The position numbers and the translations under genes were made by a program. A stretch of DNA of 64,000 bases from Diadophis punctatus similis (taxonomy: Eukaryota; Chordata; Lepidosauria; Squamata; Dipsadidae): assembly GCA_023053685.1 (NCBI GenBank), contig JALIGW010000014.1, positions 17,951,308 to 18,015,307 of the forward strand, read 5' to 3'. This document shows, piece by piece, positions 10,613 through 22,942 of this stretch. The first letter of the stretch is position 1; every line of letters begins with the position of its first letter. The notes under the pieces are model-generated. The model had not been told where the DNA came from and did not search any database. It saw only the letters and a list, made by a program, of their open reading frames with translations.

Positions 10613-11195
10613 ATAAATTTGATTTCTCTTAGAGCACCACTGAATAGTAAAGAATCCTTGAGGACTATCTGGACGTTAAGTAAAATTAACTTATTGTTTC
10701 AATCAGTCTTTCCGCCTCGGAGGGAAGTGGATACAGTTGAAAGGTGGGCTGAAGACGTTGGAACCCATAAACACATCTGGCCAATTCCTGGTTTATGACT
10801 TAGCATTATATAAACCCAGCCAACTATAGCTTGCTCAGGAAACTGTGATTAAAGAAATTATACATTGGCTCTTGAAGCCAAGCGTGTTGTTCTGCTATTT
10901 GTCAAAATTGGGCCATGGCCATATCAAAACAGACCATGGATCAATGTGGCCAGTCTATTACCTCCAGTTTGGTGGTTGAAGTACGATGTTGTATCCGTCA
11001 GAAATTTTGCTGGTTTTGATGGACTGTATATTAAATTGTTTTTTAAAGAGATTTTAGCAGCCACAGAAATTACTGTGGTTAAGACAGAAAGGGTGCGTGC
11101 TTTACCTAACAATGTTGGTTATTTATCTTGTCAAAATAAATACCTACTGCTGGTTTTTTTTACACAACATAATCAATTATAGTAGTGAGCCACTA
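10613..11195. other. Unrecognised stretch
   Basis: A 105-codon frame at 10865-11182 has no recognisable domain and a competing frame on the other strand. I do not call it a gene. Confidence 0.35.
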
Positions 11196-11197
11196 CT

Positions 11198-11272
11198 TAG
11201 CCGCCCTGAGTCCCAAGGGATTGGGCGGCCTATAAGAACTCTTAATAAATAAATAAATAAATAAATAAATAA
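11198..11272 (+). mobile_element. L2 LINE 3' end with AAAT tail
   Basis: GCCGCCCTGAGTCCC, GGGCGGCCTATAAG and then AAAT repeats match the 3' terminus of the L2 element at 13.5 kb. Everything upstream of the terminus is missing. Confidence 0.75.
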
Positions 11273-11274
11273 GA

Positions 11275-12146
11275 AAGGTACAATTTTAGTGATTATGCTT
11301 TTTTTTTACAGCTGGGTATTATTTTTCTTTTATGTAAGACGCCAAAATAACTACCTGATTCATGCATTTGCAGAATTTATGCATGAAGCAGCTAGCTCCT
11401 TAGAAATATTAGTTATGTTCTCATTTAAACTCAACTGCTTATTCATTAATCTGGATTATATTCTTTACATATTTATTTTGTTTTGTATTTTCTCTTTCTT
11501 TTTTTATTGATTTTATTGGAATTTATTTGATTGTTGTGAGCTGCCCAGAATCACTGAGAATCAGCTAGCATGAAAGATTAATAACTTATTACTAAATTAT
11601 GATGATAATGCTCTTTTTAGGTTTAAACATTTTTAAAATAATAGTTTTAGAAATGTCAAGTTTAAGACAACTTGGTTTTAAAAGATGACACCCACAATCT
11701 TCAGTCATGCATGGTGAAAACTTATGAATATAACATTAGGTGATGTTATGCACACCAGGATATCATTGTGCAAATTATATGATATCTGTAATTTGTATCA
11801 TTTGACATCAGATATCCATGAAATATTCTCCATGATGTCGATGACTGCAAATGCTGAACCACCCTTTAGCCTTTGTGGGTAGACTGTATATTAGCTACAT
11901 ACCTTAGATTAAATCATAGTTTGTCTAACCATAATTTATTGAATAAAATATAATTGGCTGGATTGAAAAAAAAAAGACCTTAAAGATAGAAAATAAAATG
12001 TGCAAACCTTCCGCCTAAATGACTGGCTAGGACTCTTCCTTTGTCCTCTAAAATGTTGGGTGATGGTCACAAAAGTAGCAGGGAAATTGGGAAAGATGCA
12101 GCTAAGTGTGCATAGTTTGTTCCAATGGTCTGTTCAGTATTTATAG
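11275..12146. other. AT-rich stretch, possible L2-like end near 11.5 kb
   Basis: TTGTGAGCTGCCCAGAATCA near 11535 resembles the 3' terminus of an L2-related LINE. The rest is AT-rich and unassigned. Confidence 0.35.
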
Positions 12147-12236
12147 CAATGTTTCTCAACCTCAAGCATGGCTGGCTGGGGAATTCTAGGAGTTGGAGTC
12201 CACCCCTCTTAAAGTTGCCAAGGTTGAGAAACACTG
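12147..12236. mobile_element. Palindromic hAT MITE, internally deleted
   Basis: The left end CAATGTTTCTCAACCTC and right end GGTTGAGAAACACTG are paired, but most of the left arm is missing between them. Confidence 0.8.
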
Positions 12237-12580
12237 GTTGATAGGAATGATCCTGGTCTCCTGCTTCACATGTCAGCCACACTGAGACCTTACATGAAGT
12301 TGTAAGGTTGTATATATGTGTTTGCTTTCTCCCATCCCTTGAATCTCACCTTTTCCTTGATCAGTAACCTTGAACTTGAAATGTGTCCCTCGTCCATGCA
12401 TGTTTGGGCTCTTCCTGCCAAGAGATTATCTTTTTCCTTGCTGCATTTTCCTGCCACCACCAAACACGCCCCTTAATGCTGTCAGTCAGGCTGGGAAACA
12501 CAGAGTTTGCTAGGAAAACGCCCATTACAGACCTGATCATTAGTTGTTTGCATCATGGAACAGACATTTTGTCATGAACA
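12237..12580. other. No gene or repeat recognised
   Basis: Moderate GC, no named repeat or supported coding frame. Confidence 0.35.
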
Positions 12581-13384
12581 TTGGAACAGCTGCTCATGTG
12601 CTGGTGCCTGGATGACGTTAGGATCTGGATGGGGAGGAACAGACTCAGACTCAACCCCGACAAGACTGAGTGGCTTTGGGTATTGCCTCCTAAGGACTAC
12701 GACAACTGTCCCTCCTTGGTTCTAGAGGGAACGAAACTGACTCCCTCGGACCAGGTCCGCAACTTGGGGGTCCTCCTAGATCCACAGCTAAAATTGGAGC
12801 ATCATCTTACTGCTGTGGCTAGGGGGGCCTTTGCACAGGTTCGCCTTGTGCACCAGTTGCGGCCATACTTGGAGAAGGAGGCTCTACTCACGGTCACTCA
12901 CGCCCTTGTCACCTCCCGTTTGGACTACTGCAATGCGCTCTACATGGGGCTACCCTTGAAGAGTATCCGGAGACTCCAACTGGTACAAAATGCGGCTGCG
13001 CGTGCTGTGGTGGGTGTACCAAGGTACACCCACGTGACACCTATACTCCGCCAGCTGCATTGGTTACCTATTTGTCTCCGGGTCCAATTCAAGGTGTTGA
13101 TCATCATCTTTAAAGCCCTTCATGGCTTAGGGCCAGGTTATCTCCGGGACCGCATTCTGCCTCATACTTCCCTTCGACCGGTTAGGGCCCACAGAGTTGG
13201 CCTCCTCCAGCTCCCGTCAACCAAGCAATGCTGGCTGGCGGGCCCTAGGGGGAGAGCCTTCTCTGTGGCCGGCCCCGCGCTCTGGAACCAACTTCCCCCA
13301 GAGACCCGAACCATCCCCACCCTGCTGGCCTTCCGAAAAGCCGTTAAGACGTGGCTTTTCCTGCAGGCAGGGGGCAGAGCTTAA
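12581..13384 (+). pseudogene. L2 ORF2 C-terminal fragment, open frame
   Basis: The frame of 267 codons carries WMGRNRLRLNPDKTEWL, then VRNLGVLLD (the conserved segment after the palm), LDYCNALYMGLP, the HWLPI segment and the C-terminal FSVAGPALWNQLPPETR. These are typical of the L2 clade. The catalytic DD motif is absent because the element starts downstream of it. There is no stop or frameshift until the natural TAA at 13382-13384. The ATG at 12581 is probably outside the true element start. No function is expected. Confidence 0.85.
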
Positions 13385-13556
13385 CTCAAGCTGAACTCTC
13401 CCCCGGGTATGCTTGGTTGTTGCATGGTTGTTTTTATATTGCATTTTTAATTTTTATATTATGTTTTTAAATTTTGTTTATTGGTTTCTTGTATTTTCCT
13501 ATGCTGTACGCCGCCCTGAGTCCTTCGGGAGTTGGGCGGCATATAAGAAAGCCGAA

Positions 13557-13631
<75 letters not shown>

Positions 13632-13633
13632 AT
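12583..13633 (+). mobile_element. L2 LINE, 5'-truncated, long AAAT tail
   Basis: It includes the C-terminal part of ORF2, about 170 bp of 3' untranslated region, the L2 terminal signature GCCGCCCTGAGTCC...GGGCGGCATATAAG, and an AAAT array (about 13555-13633). It is truncated just downstream of the reverse transcriptase motif C region. The coding part is uninterrupted and GC-rich, so it is among the younger LINE insertions in the window. Confidence 0.85.
13555..13633. repeat. AAAT microsatellite
   Basis: About 20 units, directly attached to the L2 3' end. Confidence 0.95.
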
Positions 13634-13639
13634 GGCTGC

Positions 13640-14110
13640 TTTGTGGCAACGTGGCTGGTTTTCCATCTTGTGCCCAAAACGGGAGGTCCCCGCTGGACAA
13701 CACCTCTTCCTGGAGGATGGTGCAACGGAAGCTTTGAAAAACTAGCTAATTATCTTAATTTAAGGGTACCTGAAAGAGAACTGAATTCCACCCCCACAGC
13801 GCCCCAAAGAGAAAGATAAAAAATGCAACTCCTAATTGAGCAAATACGTTCAAATTAAATATTTGTATCATCACACATGAAAATTGGATAATGCTGTGGA
13901 GAGAATAAACAAGGGGAGGGGGGCAAGCGCCAACCTGGTCCTGGCAGGGAAGAAATCACAAAACATTAATTAGCGCTAAGAGTATATTTTGAGTCATTTT
14001 GGTATTCAATTAGCTGTAATTAAATACTCACCAACTAAAAAAATGGGCCGTAGATTATTTAAATAGAATGAGAGGTCCACTAGTTGTAACAATGGTTTGA
14101 TGTCTTTGAG
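13640..14110. other. Repeat-free AT-rich tract, candidate conserved non-coding element
   Basis: No known repeat. It contains clustered homeodomain-like cores (CATTAATTAGCGC near 13970, CAATTAGCTGTAATTAAATA near 14007). A regulatory role is inference only. Confidence 0.35.
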
Positions 14111-15223
14111 GGTTTTGAACGTTATCACCAAGCTGATCCATTTCTATTCCATTTCCTCCCCAAATGTGGTTTCAATGGTGCATTTCACTGAACCGAAGCA
14201 ATTTTTGGAAGAAGGTTCGATAAACTCTCTCCTGGCCACCTGCCTTTCTCATAAATTTTTCTGATGTGTAAAATGAGGAGCTGTCAAGTCTATTATCCTG
14301 TGCATTCATGAAGCATCATGAAGGGAAGGAGGATATGTGAGATTCTGATGAGCTGATTTTCTGTCTGTGAAGGTTGGAGAGGAACAGCCAAGCAGGGAAG
14401 GCCAAGGGCTTCTAAATCAAAGAACTTCATGGCCCAAACAAAGAGTCATGTGGTAAGTCACGTGGTTTGTTTGGTACTCGTCATTTTTAGTTCTCATTGC
14501 GCCTCCCAGAACCAATTAACAAGGAGTACTGAGGTACCCCTGTTGTTTCAAAGCACCTTATCCTTGGATTGGAACATCTGCCCTGAGTGCAAGACAAGTC
14601 CCCAAAACAAGCATCCCAAACAAAACAGGTTGATTTCGATTTGTGGAGCTCTTCCAACCTGAACAGCTTTGTTTCTAAGTAGGGGGGTGCCTGAATGTGT
14701 GTTTTGAGATTGAACTGGTTTTAGCTTTAAAATTTTTTGCAGCCCTTGCAAAGCACTTTTCTCTAACTACTCATTATCTTGTCATATATCACATCCGCCT
14801 TGGGGAAAGAGAACGGGACTTCTGGCCCTGTGGGTTGGTCTGGATGTTTCTCATCCTTGTGTCCATTCATGCGTATTCCAGGACAAACTCTCTGTCTTGC
14901 TAATTACTGCTAAGTCCCTACCTCCCTGTTGTCCAAAACAGCGACTACAGTTAAAGGCAAGCTCTGTAAAGTAGAAGTACAGCAATACATAGGAAACTTG
15001 CGTGCTTAATAAGCCTTCTTCCGTAACATCTCAGCCATCTTCCATGGGGAGATGGTGAGCTTGGCCAAGTTCAAAAGAGAAGAAGACACCACTTCATGGT
15101 CCCTTTGACTCAGTCATGTGCCTCTACGTGTCCTTTCTGCTGGTGATTAGGACCACCAATATCTCATTTTATGCGGAGGAAATACTTGTATGTTGCATAT
15201 GGCCTCTGCATTGCCGTTCTTTA
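14111..15223. other. No gene or repeat recognised
   Basis: A 77-codon frame at 14429-14662 has no domain I know. A 9-bp inverted pair CCAAACAAA/TTTGTTTGG (14434-14442 and 14466-14474) is the only structure noted. Confidence 0.35.
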
Positions 15224-15616
15224 CAGGTAGTCCTCAACCTGCAACCATTTGTTTAGTGACCATTTGAAGTTACAATGGCACTGAAAAAAATGACTCACAA
15301 CCATTTTTCAGATTTATGACCGTTCCAGCATCCCCATGGTCACGTGATCAAAATTCAGGTACTTGGCAACTGACTCACATTTATGACGGTTGCAGTGTCC
15401 CAGGGTCATGTGATCACCGTTTGTGACCTTCTGACAAGCAAAGTCAACGGGGAAGTCAGATTCACTTAACAACCGTGTTACTAACTTAACAACCGCAGTG
15501 ATTCACTTAACAACTGTAGCAAGAAAGGTTGTAAAACGGGGCAAAACTCACTTAACAACTGTATTGCTTAGCAATAGAAACTGCTCAATTTGTAGTCATA
15601 AGTCGAGGACTATCTG
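15224..15616 (+). mobile_element. Tigger-like MITE, full length
   Basis: Both terminal repeats are present (CAGGTAGTCCTCAACCTG; GTCGAGGACTATCTG) with TA on each side. The interior includes CACGTGATCAAAATTCAGG and CTTAACAACCGTG family words. Confidence 0.9.
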
Positions 15617-16188
15617 TACTTTTTCAGGAACAGAAATCAGTGAGCAACTCTGACTTATGATTGTCAAGACTGACTCACACTTTCACCTACACTTTTGCTT
15701 TGCTTGCAGTTTGACAGTAAGGGGGGGATGGAATGCAAAGGTGGGGGGAATGGCATCCAAGCATCCTCAGTTCCTGTGAGACATTGCTACCCCTTCAAGG
15801 ACACCCCGAGCAGATGTCCCAGTGTGGCCGCTGCTTCCCATAACAAAATGAACAGAAGTGATTGGTGGATGTAATGGACTGTGGGTGGCCTGTGGCCTGT
15901 GGGGAAAGGAGGAATGACCTATGTGTGCTTTTGCACGGGAAACCCAGAGCTGGTTTCGCTTCTTCTGTGCCAATGTAGTTTATTCAGTAAAGTTTGATAC
16001 TCTTGGAAAAATAACATCCCAGGAGTTTCTTTTTCTGGATTCGCCAACTGGACAGTTGACAACGACATAATGCCATTAATCCTCTGTTCATGTCCCATAA
16101 CACCATGACCCAATCACAACAGGGAAAAATCACCGTGGCTTGGCTGGAGACATTTTCTAACCTGATTAGCTAGTTAGGTATGAAATAA
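15617..16188. other. No gene or repeat recognised
   Basis: Mixed sequence with a G-rich patch at 15720-15750. No supported gene. Confidence 0.35.
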
Positions 16189-16516
16189 AGAGGATGCGAT
16201 GGCCTAGCAGTTAAGACGCTGGGCTTGTCGACCAGAAGTCTGGCAGTTCGAGACCCAAGCACTGTGTGAAGAGGTGAACTCACGTTCCTTGCCCCAGCTC
16301 CTGCCCACCTAGCAGTTTGAAAACATGCAAATGTGAGTAGATCAATAGGTACCACTTTGATGGGAAGGTAAAGGTGTTCTGTGCGTCTTGGTGTATAGTC
16401 ATGCTGGCCACACGACCATGGAAATGTCTTTGGGCAACGCTGGCTCCCTCAGCTAGGAAATGGAGATGAGGACTTGAGTCAGACACCACTGGACAGAGCA
16501 AACCTTTGCCTTTAGG
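16189..16516 (+). mobile_element. Sauria-type SINE, about full length
   Basis: The tRNA-like head has GATGGCCTAGCAGTTAAG (A-box region) and AGTTCGAGACC (B box). The body contains GGAAGGTAAAGGTGTTCTG and CATGCTGGCCACACGACC. The tail CAGACACCACTGGACAGAGC resembles the BovB 3' end, the arrangement known for the squamate SINE mobilised by BovB LINEs. BovB fragments also occur in this window. Confidence 0.8.
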
Positions 16517-18075
16517 TGAGAAATATCTTGGGATTCTCAAAGGCAGATGTTAGCTCTTAGTGTGAGTGGGGGTCGAGGGGGGCGTTTCCCTTCATCCAGC
16601 TATTGAAAATCGCAGTGGTTAGTTCAGCTCTCCAATGAGCCCACAAAGCTGGTTTTGTCAGTAGATTCTGCCAAAGCTCAGCCACTCTTTTGCAGGCCTC
16701 TGGCAATTAGATTCTGTGGGGCTGGACTCGGAGCATCTTTGAGCAGGCAAGTCCACTAATCAATATAGTTGACATCCATCCAAAACTCCTCTTATCTGCA
16801 GCTTTTTCTTTCTTTCTACATTGCACATGTTACAAACCAGATAAAATCTTTATCACATCATCTTAATGCAAAGCTAAAGATGATTCCTTAGGTTCACAGC
16901 TGCGCTATAACAATCAGGAAACATTTTAACCATTCAAAGGGACCCATCCAAGGCAGCTACCAGCTCCTTGCATTTGAATGCGAATGTTTTAGTTAGAACT
17001 GGGACACGGGGAGAGAAACAGATGTATAATGTTTGGGCTTAAAAAGGATCCCTTTGTCTAGAAGCATTTCTGAGATTTGGTGCTACTAGAGAGCTGGATT
17101 CTCGAAACTGCTCTTTGTTTACAAAACTCGTAGACTCGGGGCTGGCAGCCATTTTCAATTTGTGATCATGTTTCTGGCAAGCAAAATGTGGATTTATTTC
17201 TGCTTGCCCTAAGCAGCATGCTGGGGAAAAAGCATAATTATTTGGGGATGCTTTGAAAAAGAAAACATACAGAAACTTAAAACGTAGTCGGTTTATATAT
17301 TACATAATACATATCCTTAAGATGCTTTGATTTCTCTTTCTTATCCCAGGATCTTTAGGTAAAATAATAGAGGACTGAATTAAAGGGAGAACTTTGCTGT
17401 ACAAAGAGCCAACTGGAGGTTTCATTTGGCAAGCATTAGCGCTTCATAGGGTCTCTCTGGAGCTATGCACCTCTTCAGGGACACCCCAGTGTGTGAAAAG
17501 GAAATTATCACATCCTTGTCCTTTGATACAAAAGTTGGTTCATTTGCCGTTGTGTTGACAATGATTATGTTTTCAAATACACATTGTACATTTCATCCCA
17601 AGCTGGAAATATGTCCCATGAGTGTGCACCAAATTTCTCCGTGTACAATGACAACTTTTATTGTTGTCCTCTGTGTTGCAAGAATGCCTCAAATTTTTAT
17701 AGCCTTATAAGTCTGTTTTTCTTCCATTCCACACAGAGATGCGTATTGTGCTTCAGTTGTAAAATCTGGGTGAAACTGCCAGTTGAATTCAAACAAATCA
17801 ATAATTCAGTTTTGTGGAGAATTCAGCCCAATGTCATGGCACTGCTGGAATAATGCCTAAAATCTCCCTTTTGTCTTTACTGCCAATGGAATAGCCGAAT
17901 AGCCAGGAACTTTTCCCAAAGCTGTGACCTCTAGATCTGAAGCAGGTCTTGAGATTTCTTCTGAAAGGCTGCTTTTGATTTGTGATCTTTGGGGGATCAG
18001 CCAGAGGTGAGCTTGGTTGTAATACTCAGCCAACATTCTCCAACATGGTTTCCTTGTGCTGTGTTGGGATAACAT
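16517..18075. other. Long stretch without recognised repeat
   Basis: About 1.5 kb with no named repeat. Frames at 17465-17710 and 17584-17853 overlap each other on one strand and show no domain. Confidence 0.35.
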
Positions 18076-18750
18076 GGTGCAGGAACTGGGTATGTCTAAT
18101 CTAGTGAAAAGTAGAACCAGGGTGACATGACAACAGTGTTACAATATTTGAGGAGCTCCTACAAAGAAGAGGGGGTCAATTTGTTTTCGAAAGCACCAAA
18201 AGGCAAGACAAGAAGCAACGGATGGAAACTAATCAAGTAATCTGGAACTAAGGAGAAACTTTCTGACAGTGAGGACAATTAACCAGTGGAACATCTTGCC
18301 TCTAGAAGTTGTGGGTGCTTCATCACTGGAGGCTTTTAAGAAGAGGCTGGACAACAATTTATCTAAAATGGTGTAGTGTTTCCTGCTTCAGCAGGTACCG
18401 TATGTTTCGGAGTATAAGACGCACCGGAGTATAAGATGCACCTTAGTTTTTGGGGAGGAAAATAGGGGGGAAAATCTACCTACCAGGTATTCATCTGGCT
18501 AGCGTCCTTAATCTGGTCAGCTTCAGCACATTATTTTATCCCCTGGTTAGGACTTAAAAAAACCTTTTTCGGAGGAAATAGGAATGAAAAAATCCTGCAA
18601 GCCGGGAAGATCGTTAGCACCTCGTTAGGGCTGGAAAAAAAAGCTCCAAAAAAGCTACATTCAGAGTATAAGACGCACCCATATATTCAGCCTCTTTTAG
18701 GGGGGGGAAAGGTGTGTCTTATATTCCGAAAAATATGGTAGTTCGACTAT
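18076..18750 (+). mobile_element. CR1 LINE 3' end, plus strand
   Basis: GTGCAGGAACTGGGTATGTC, GAGGAGCTCCTACAAAGA and ACCAGTGGAACATCTTGCC correspond to the C-terminal CR1 coding region. The 3' tail text ACAACAATTTATCTAAAATG and TTCCTGCTTCAGCAGG runs into a small MITE at 18396. After it, GTTCGACTATG resembles the next CR1 words, so the MITE probably landed in the CR1 terminus. No frame is open. Confidence 0.75.
18396..18740. mobile_element. MITE with GTATAAGACGCACC ends
   Basis: Inverted ends: CGGAGTATAAGACGCACC on the left and, read on the other strand, TCGGAATATAAGACACACC on the right. TA at the boundaries suggests a Tc1/mariner-type non-autonomous element. The inner GAGTATAAGACGCACCC at 18663-18679 repeats the end sequence. 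Confidence 0.75.
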
Positions 18751-18905
18751 GAAATTCAAATTTGGATTTGACATAGCTGTCTAGTGTGAATGCAACCAGT
18801 GTCCCACAGAAATTAGAAAATCTTGGAGGATGATAAAGGCTGAGCCTGCACTTTCCAGGGTGGGTGAAGAGGCTAATGGGTTGCATGGGGATCAGAACTA
18901 TGTTG

Positions 18906-19510
<605 letters not shown>

Positions 19511-19554
19511 GCTTCCCCCCTCCCAAATACCTAACCTTCCTTCCTCCCCCCCCC
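19511..19554 (-). other. Polypurine-tract region (pyrimidines on plus strand)
   Basis: Two C/T runs, GCTTCCCCCCTCCC (19511-19524) and TTCCTTCCTCCCCCCCCCC (about 19537-19554), read as purines on the element's coding strand and lie directly inside the 3' LTR, where plus-strand priming occurs in LTR elements. Confidence 0.55.
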
Positions 19555-22119
19555 ATTTCTATGGCAGCCGAAGCAAGCAGGCAGCGTGGAGGCTGACATT
19601 CGGCCCTCCTGCAATAGGGACGTTAGTCCTAGGGAAACACAGAACATAACAAAAGAAAACCAAAAATATGTAAATGCAACAAGGAAAACACATTCAAGAT
19701 TTATCAGGGTATTTGGAATGGAACAACTGAATTAATCTAGGGGCTCTGATATCCCGCTCGTTCATCCATTCAGAATGTGAGGAAGAGAAGTGCTTCCAGG
19801 CTACCAAATATTGTACTTTGCCCCTATGTCTTCTAGAGATTCAATAGAGTCAATAGATAGGATCCATCTATCTCCTTCTCCCAAGAGGACATCCGACAAG
19901 TCAGATCTAACTGGTCTGTAATTCAATTACTTCAACACAGTAATGTTATCTGATCCTTCTTCTAAATTTCCTCTTAAAAACTAAGCTGGACTCGTTAACA
20001 TCAGTAGCTAACACTAAATCATTTTGTTCCATAAGTATATTCTCATATTTCAGACTCCTTGAATCCATCAGCCATCAACTGGCTTTTTGATTCAAGATCA
20101 CCCTCACTTAATGAGGGGTGCTAACCACCAAGGCTCCTTCAAAAGTCAATTTTCTGCTTCTTTTATTAACACTGAAAACATTTAATAAATCATTTCTGTA
20201 ACAATTCCTGAAAGGGCAACAACTTGTGCTGCTAACAAAGAAAAGTGCCATAAAGCAGAGCACCTTGGCTCCTAAATATTCAAAATCAGTGTGTCCCACA
20301 CACAGACATAAATAATTTTTTAGAAAAAAAGCTTAAAAAAAAAATCTTAATGAGGTATTCTGAGTTAATGCTCTGAAATATATTTGGGTCAAACTTTAAA
20401 ATCAACGCTTTGCTTTTAATAAAATTAGTCAGATTCAAATTCCATTCAGATCGAAGCAATTCTCATTAAATAGGTTAAAACATTTAAAAATGTAAGCAAA
20501 ATCTTTCAAAATAATTTTTTTTATATATAGGTTTAATTAAGCATTTTAAACCTCAAAATTCTCCAAAATAAATAAAATCAAATCAAAACAGTGAAAGGCA
20601 AAGCTATATGAATAGGTTGCCTATTTGCCCCTCCTTTCTCAGACAGGCTCAGCAGAGAATGGGGGTAAGAGAAAGGAAAAAAAATGTTTAAAATGAGTGG
20701 CTGCACAGGGTTTTCCTGCTTCTCTCGCTCTTTCAAGGCAAAAAAAAAATAATCCTTGAGTTTACAACCAGTGAGGAGAAGGAAAAGTTTAAAAGACTAC
20801 ACAGAAATTTAACTCTTTCTTTCCACTCATTATTCTCTCAACAAAATATTTTTCTCTGTTTCTCCCTCTCTCTCTAGCTTTAGTAAACCACACACATTTC
20901 CTTACAACTTACTGTTTAGGGACTCAAAATACATTCACACCAACTTTTCTTACTACAATCAGACTGCTTGTATAAACCATTTTCACATGCAAAAATCCCA
21001 TTTCATACAAACCAATCTACAATTATTCCAGTGAGCTTTTCCACAAGCCAATGAGCTCCATTTTACACACAAACACATATACACACACATATATCATTAA
21101 TTTGCCGGTCGGCCAAACTTACCACAATCAATTCAATCCCATTCAATTCTACACACTATTATTATAAATGCACATCTAAAAATAATTTTTAACAGAAATG
21201 ACATCAAATTGATGATGTCAACTTTACCTTTTTATTACCTACTAAACCCCAGGTGGGAAGAACAACAAATCTTTTAAACAAAATCTTTGTTCTTAGTTCT
21301 TTTAAAATTCTCTGGCTCTTTTGAATATGGTAAATTCTCAAGATCTTTATAATACTGCAATATTTATTTTGCTTCTAATCCTGGTTCCTCCTACCACACA
21401 TAACAACATTAACAAAAATCTTCTACGAACTTCCCATTTCAAATTATTTTAATACCCTGTTTCCCCCAAAATAAGATAATAAGCCCAATCGGGCTTTTGA
21501 GTGTATGGCAATAAGGTGAAGCGCTTATTTCAGGGTTCAAAAAATATATAAGACAGGGTCTTATTTTTGGGGAAATGTGGGCTCTGAGGGTCTATCTTTA
21601 ATTTTGGGTTTTTCCGAATTTTCTTCACACATTTCTCTTGAGACCCACTGGTTGCATTGCCCATAATTGGTTACCAGAAAGGAGAAATCCTTACCAATTT
21701 GAGTGAGACCTTTATTACAATACCACTTTGCCCTTTACCACGATCAGATGATCGCTAGGGGCTCATCTTTCAAATAGTCCTTTAAGGCCCAAGGGACCAC
21801 TAGGGACATCTTCTCACACAATTCTCACACAATTCTCAGATTCTCACAGTTCTACCCAACCCACAATTGCCTAGGGAGTGTGTTCCTATACCAGAACTAC
21901 TCACCCCTAAGTCCATGCGCATGAAATCACCCGGTCTGGCTGGCAATCTCATAAATCTGGTTCCTTCCCTCTTCTTTCTGTTTTTAATCTATCACTATTT
22001 AAAACAGGAATTCGTGCTTCGTTCTGTGCTTCTGAACAGCTGACCCGGCTGTTGTAAATCAACAGGGCATGCCTCCCTCACTTGACTCAGCCATCCAGGG
22101 CATCAGAAGAGAACAGCAA
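19555..22119 (-). mobile_element. Interior of the LTR retroelement, non-coding
   Basis: AT-rich, with no open frame of useful length on either strand and none of the conserved retroviral or Gypsy motifs. It includes one small MITE (21455-21580). It could be a TRIM/LARD-like non-autonomous element or a strongly decayed endogenous copy. Confidence 0.5.
21455..21580. mobile_element. MITE with CCCTGTTTCCCC ends
   Basis: The left end is CCCTGTTTCCCCCAAAATAA after TA. The right end CTTATTTTTGGGGAAATGTGG is roughly its inverse, and AATAAG-rich text lies between. It resembles a widespread reptile and mammal short DNA transposon; it sits inside the LTR element and is therefore younger. Confidence 0.7.
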
Positions 22120-22138
22120 ATGCCCGCATTCTCCACCA
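22120..22138 (-). other. Primer-binding site matching tRNA-Ala
   Basis: The plus strand reads ATGCCCGCATTCTCCACCA. As I recall the vertebrate tRNA-Ala(AGC) sequence, this equals its last 16 nucleotides plus the added CCA. On the element's strand it is the complementary primer site starting TGG, three nucleotides from the 5' LTR. Reverse transcription would start here. Confidence 0.75.
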
Positions 22139-22141
22139 ATT

Positions 22142-22538
22142 TGTTAGAAATAACAAAAGAAATTTGGATCGATTAAAAACAAAGAGTATTTATTGGAAAG
22201 AAATAATAATAATAGCAGTTTGCAAAGTGCGGTGGATCTTTCAGCCTGACCTTAAATTGAGGTTTGAGCCAAAAGCCACACTTAAAATTTCAAAAGCATT
22301 ACATTTTATAGTTCCCTGGCTCGACACCCCCCCCATGCCCCTCCTATCGGATACAATCACCGATCACAGCTACTCCTTAACGCCTTAGAGACAACAGCAT
22401 GTTCATCAACACCTCTCCATTATTGCTCATAAAATATTTTGCAAGCATAGCACTTTCTTATCTCTATTGCCTTGGCATTAAGGAATGTCCCTTTTAGTTG
22501 GGCCCCTTTCTAACTAACAAAAGAATATCTGTTCAGCA
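22142..22538 (-). repeat. 5' LTR of the LTR retroelement
   Basis: 22142-22282 matches the left LTR (R-U5 side), including AATAAA (22189-22194) and AAAGTGCGGTGGATCTTTCAG. Upstream on the minus strand the text differs from the left LTR. It has a TATA-like CTATAAAATG about 30 bp before the shared segment begins, which fits transcription starting at the start of the shared part. Confidence 0.55.
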
Positions 22539-22824
22539 CAGGGGCGGGTTGTTTACTTACCAATACCGGTGCACTGCGCATGCATCTCCATGTTTCATGC
22601 GTGTGCGTGCTCGCTACGCGCATGCGCCCCCTCACGCGATTTTGGTGAGATTTTGCTTTCGCGCATGCGCAGAAGCAAAAAAGCCGAAAAATTCTTTTTA
22701 AAAGATGGCGGCACGCGCGACTGTCTGGTGAAGACGGCACCGGAGCAGTCGTGCGCAAATTGCGTAATCGGCGGGTCCCTACCGGAGCTGCGCACTGGAC
22801 CGCACCGGTAGGAATCCACCCCTG
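22539..22824. mobile_element. hAT-type CpG-rich MITE (GGTGGGTTC family)
   Basis: Ends CAGGGGCGGGTT and AATCCACCCCTG, flanked by GTTCAGCA (22531-22538) and GTACAGCA (22825-22832), one mismatch in eight. The interior carries CGCGCATGCGCA at 22660-22671, an NRF1-like site. Confidence 0.85.
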
Positions 22825-22867
22825 GTACAGCATGTATTTTCTCCAACTATCTTAAAGCAACTAATGT

Positions 22868-22942
22868 TTAACAAATTCAAGCTGGAAGGGACCCTGCAGG
22901 TCATCCAGTCCAACCCCCTGCCCAAGCAGAATTAAATCTTCT
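22868..22942 (-). mobile_element. Short CR1 3' end
   Basis: AGCTGGAAGGGACCCTGCAG, GGTCATCCAGTCCAACCCCC and CCAAGCAGAAT are the end of a CR1 subfamily distinct from the others here (TCATCCAG rather than TCTTCTAG). Confidence 0.75.

Noticed and set aside
14434..14474. 9-bp inverted repeat CCAAACAAA/TTTGTTTGG as a structured element
   Set aside because: Too short to stand out from chance in 64 kb and not repeated.
16198..16260. Possible tRNA gene
   Set aside because: It is the head of a Sauria-type SINE with a BovB-like tail.
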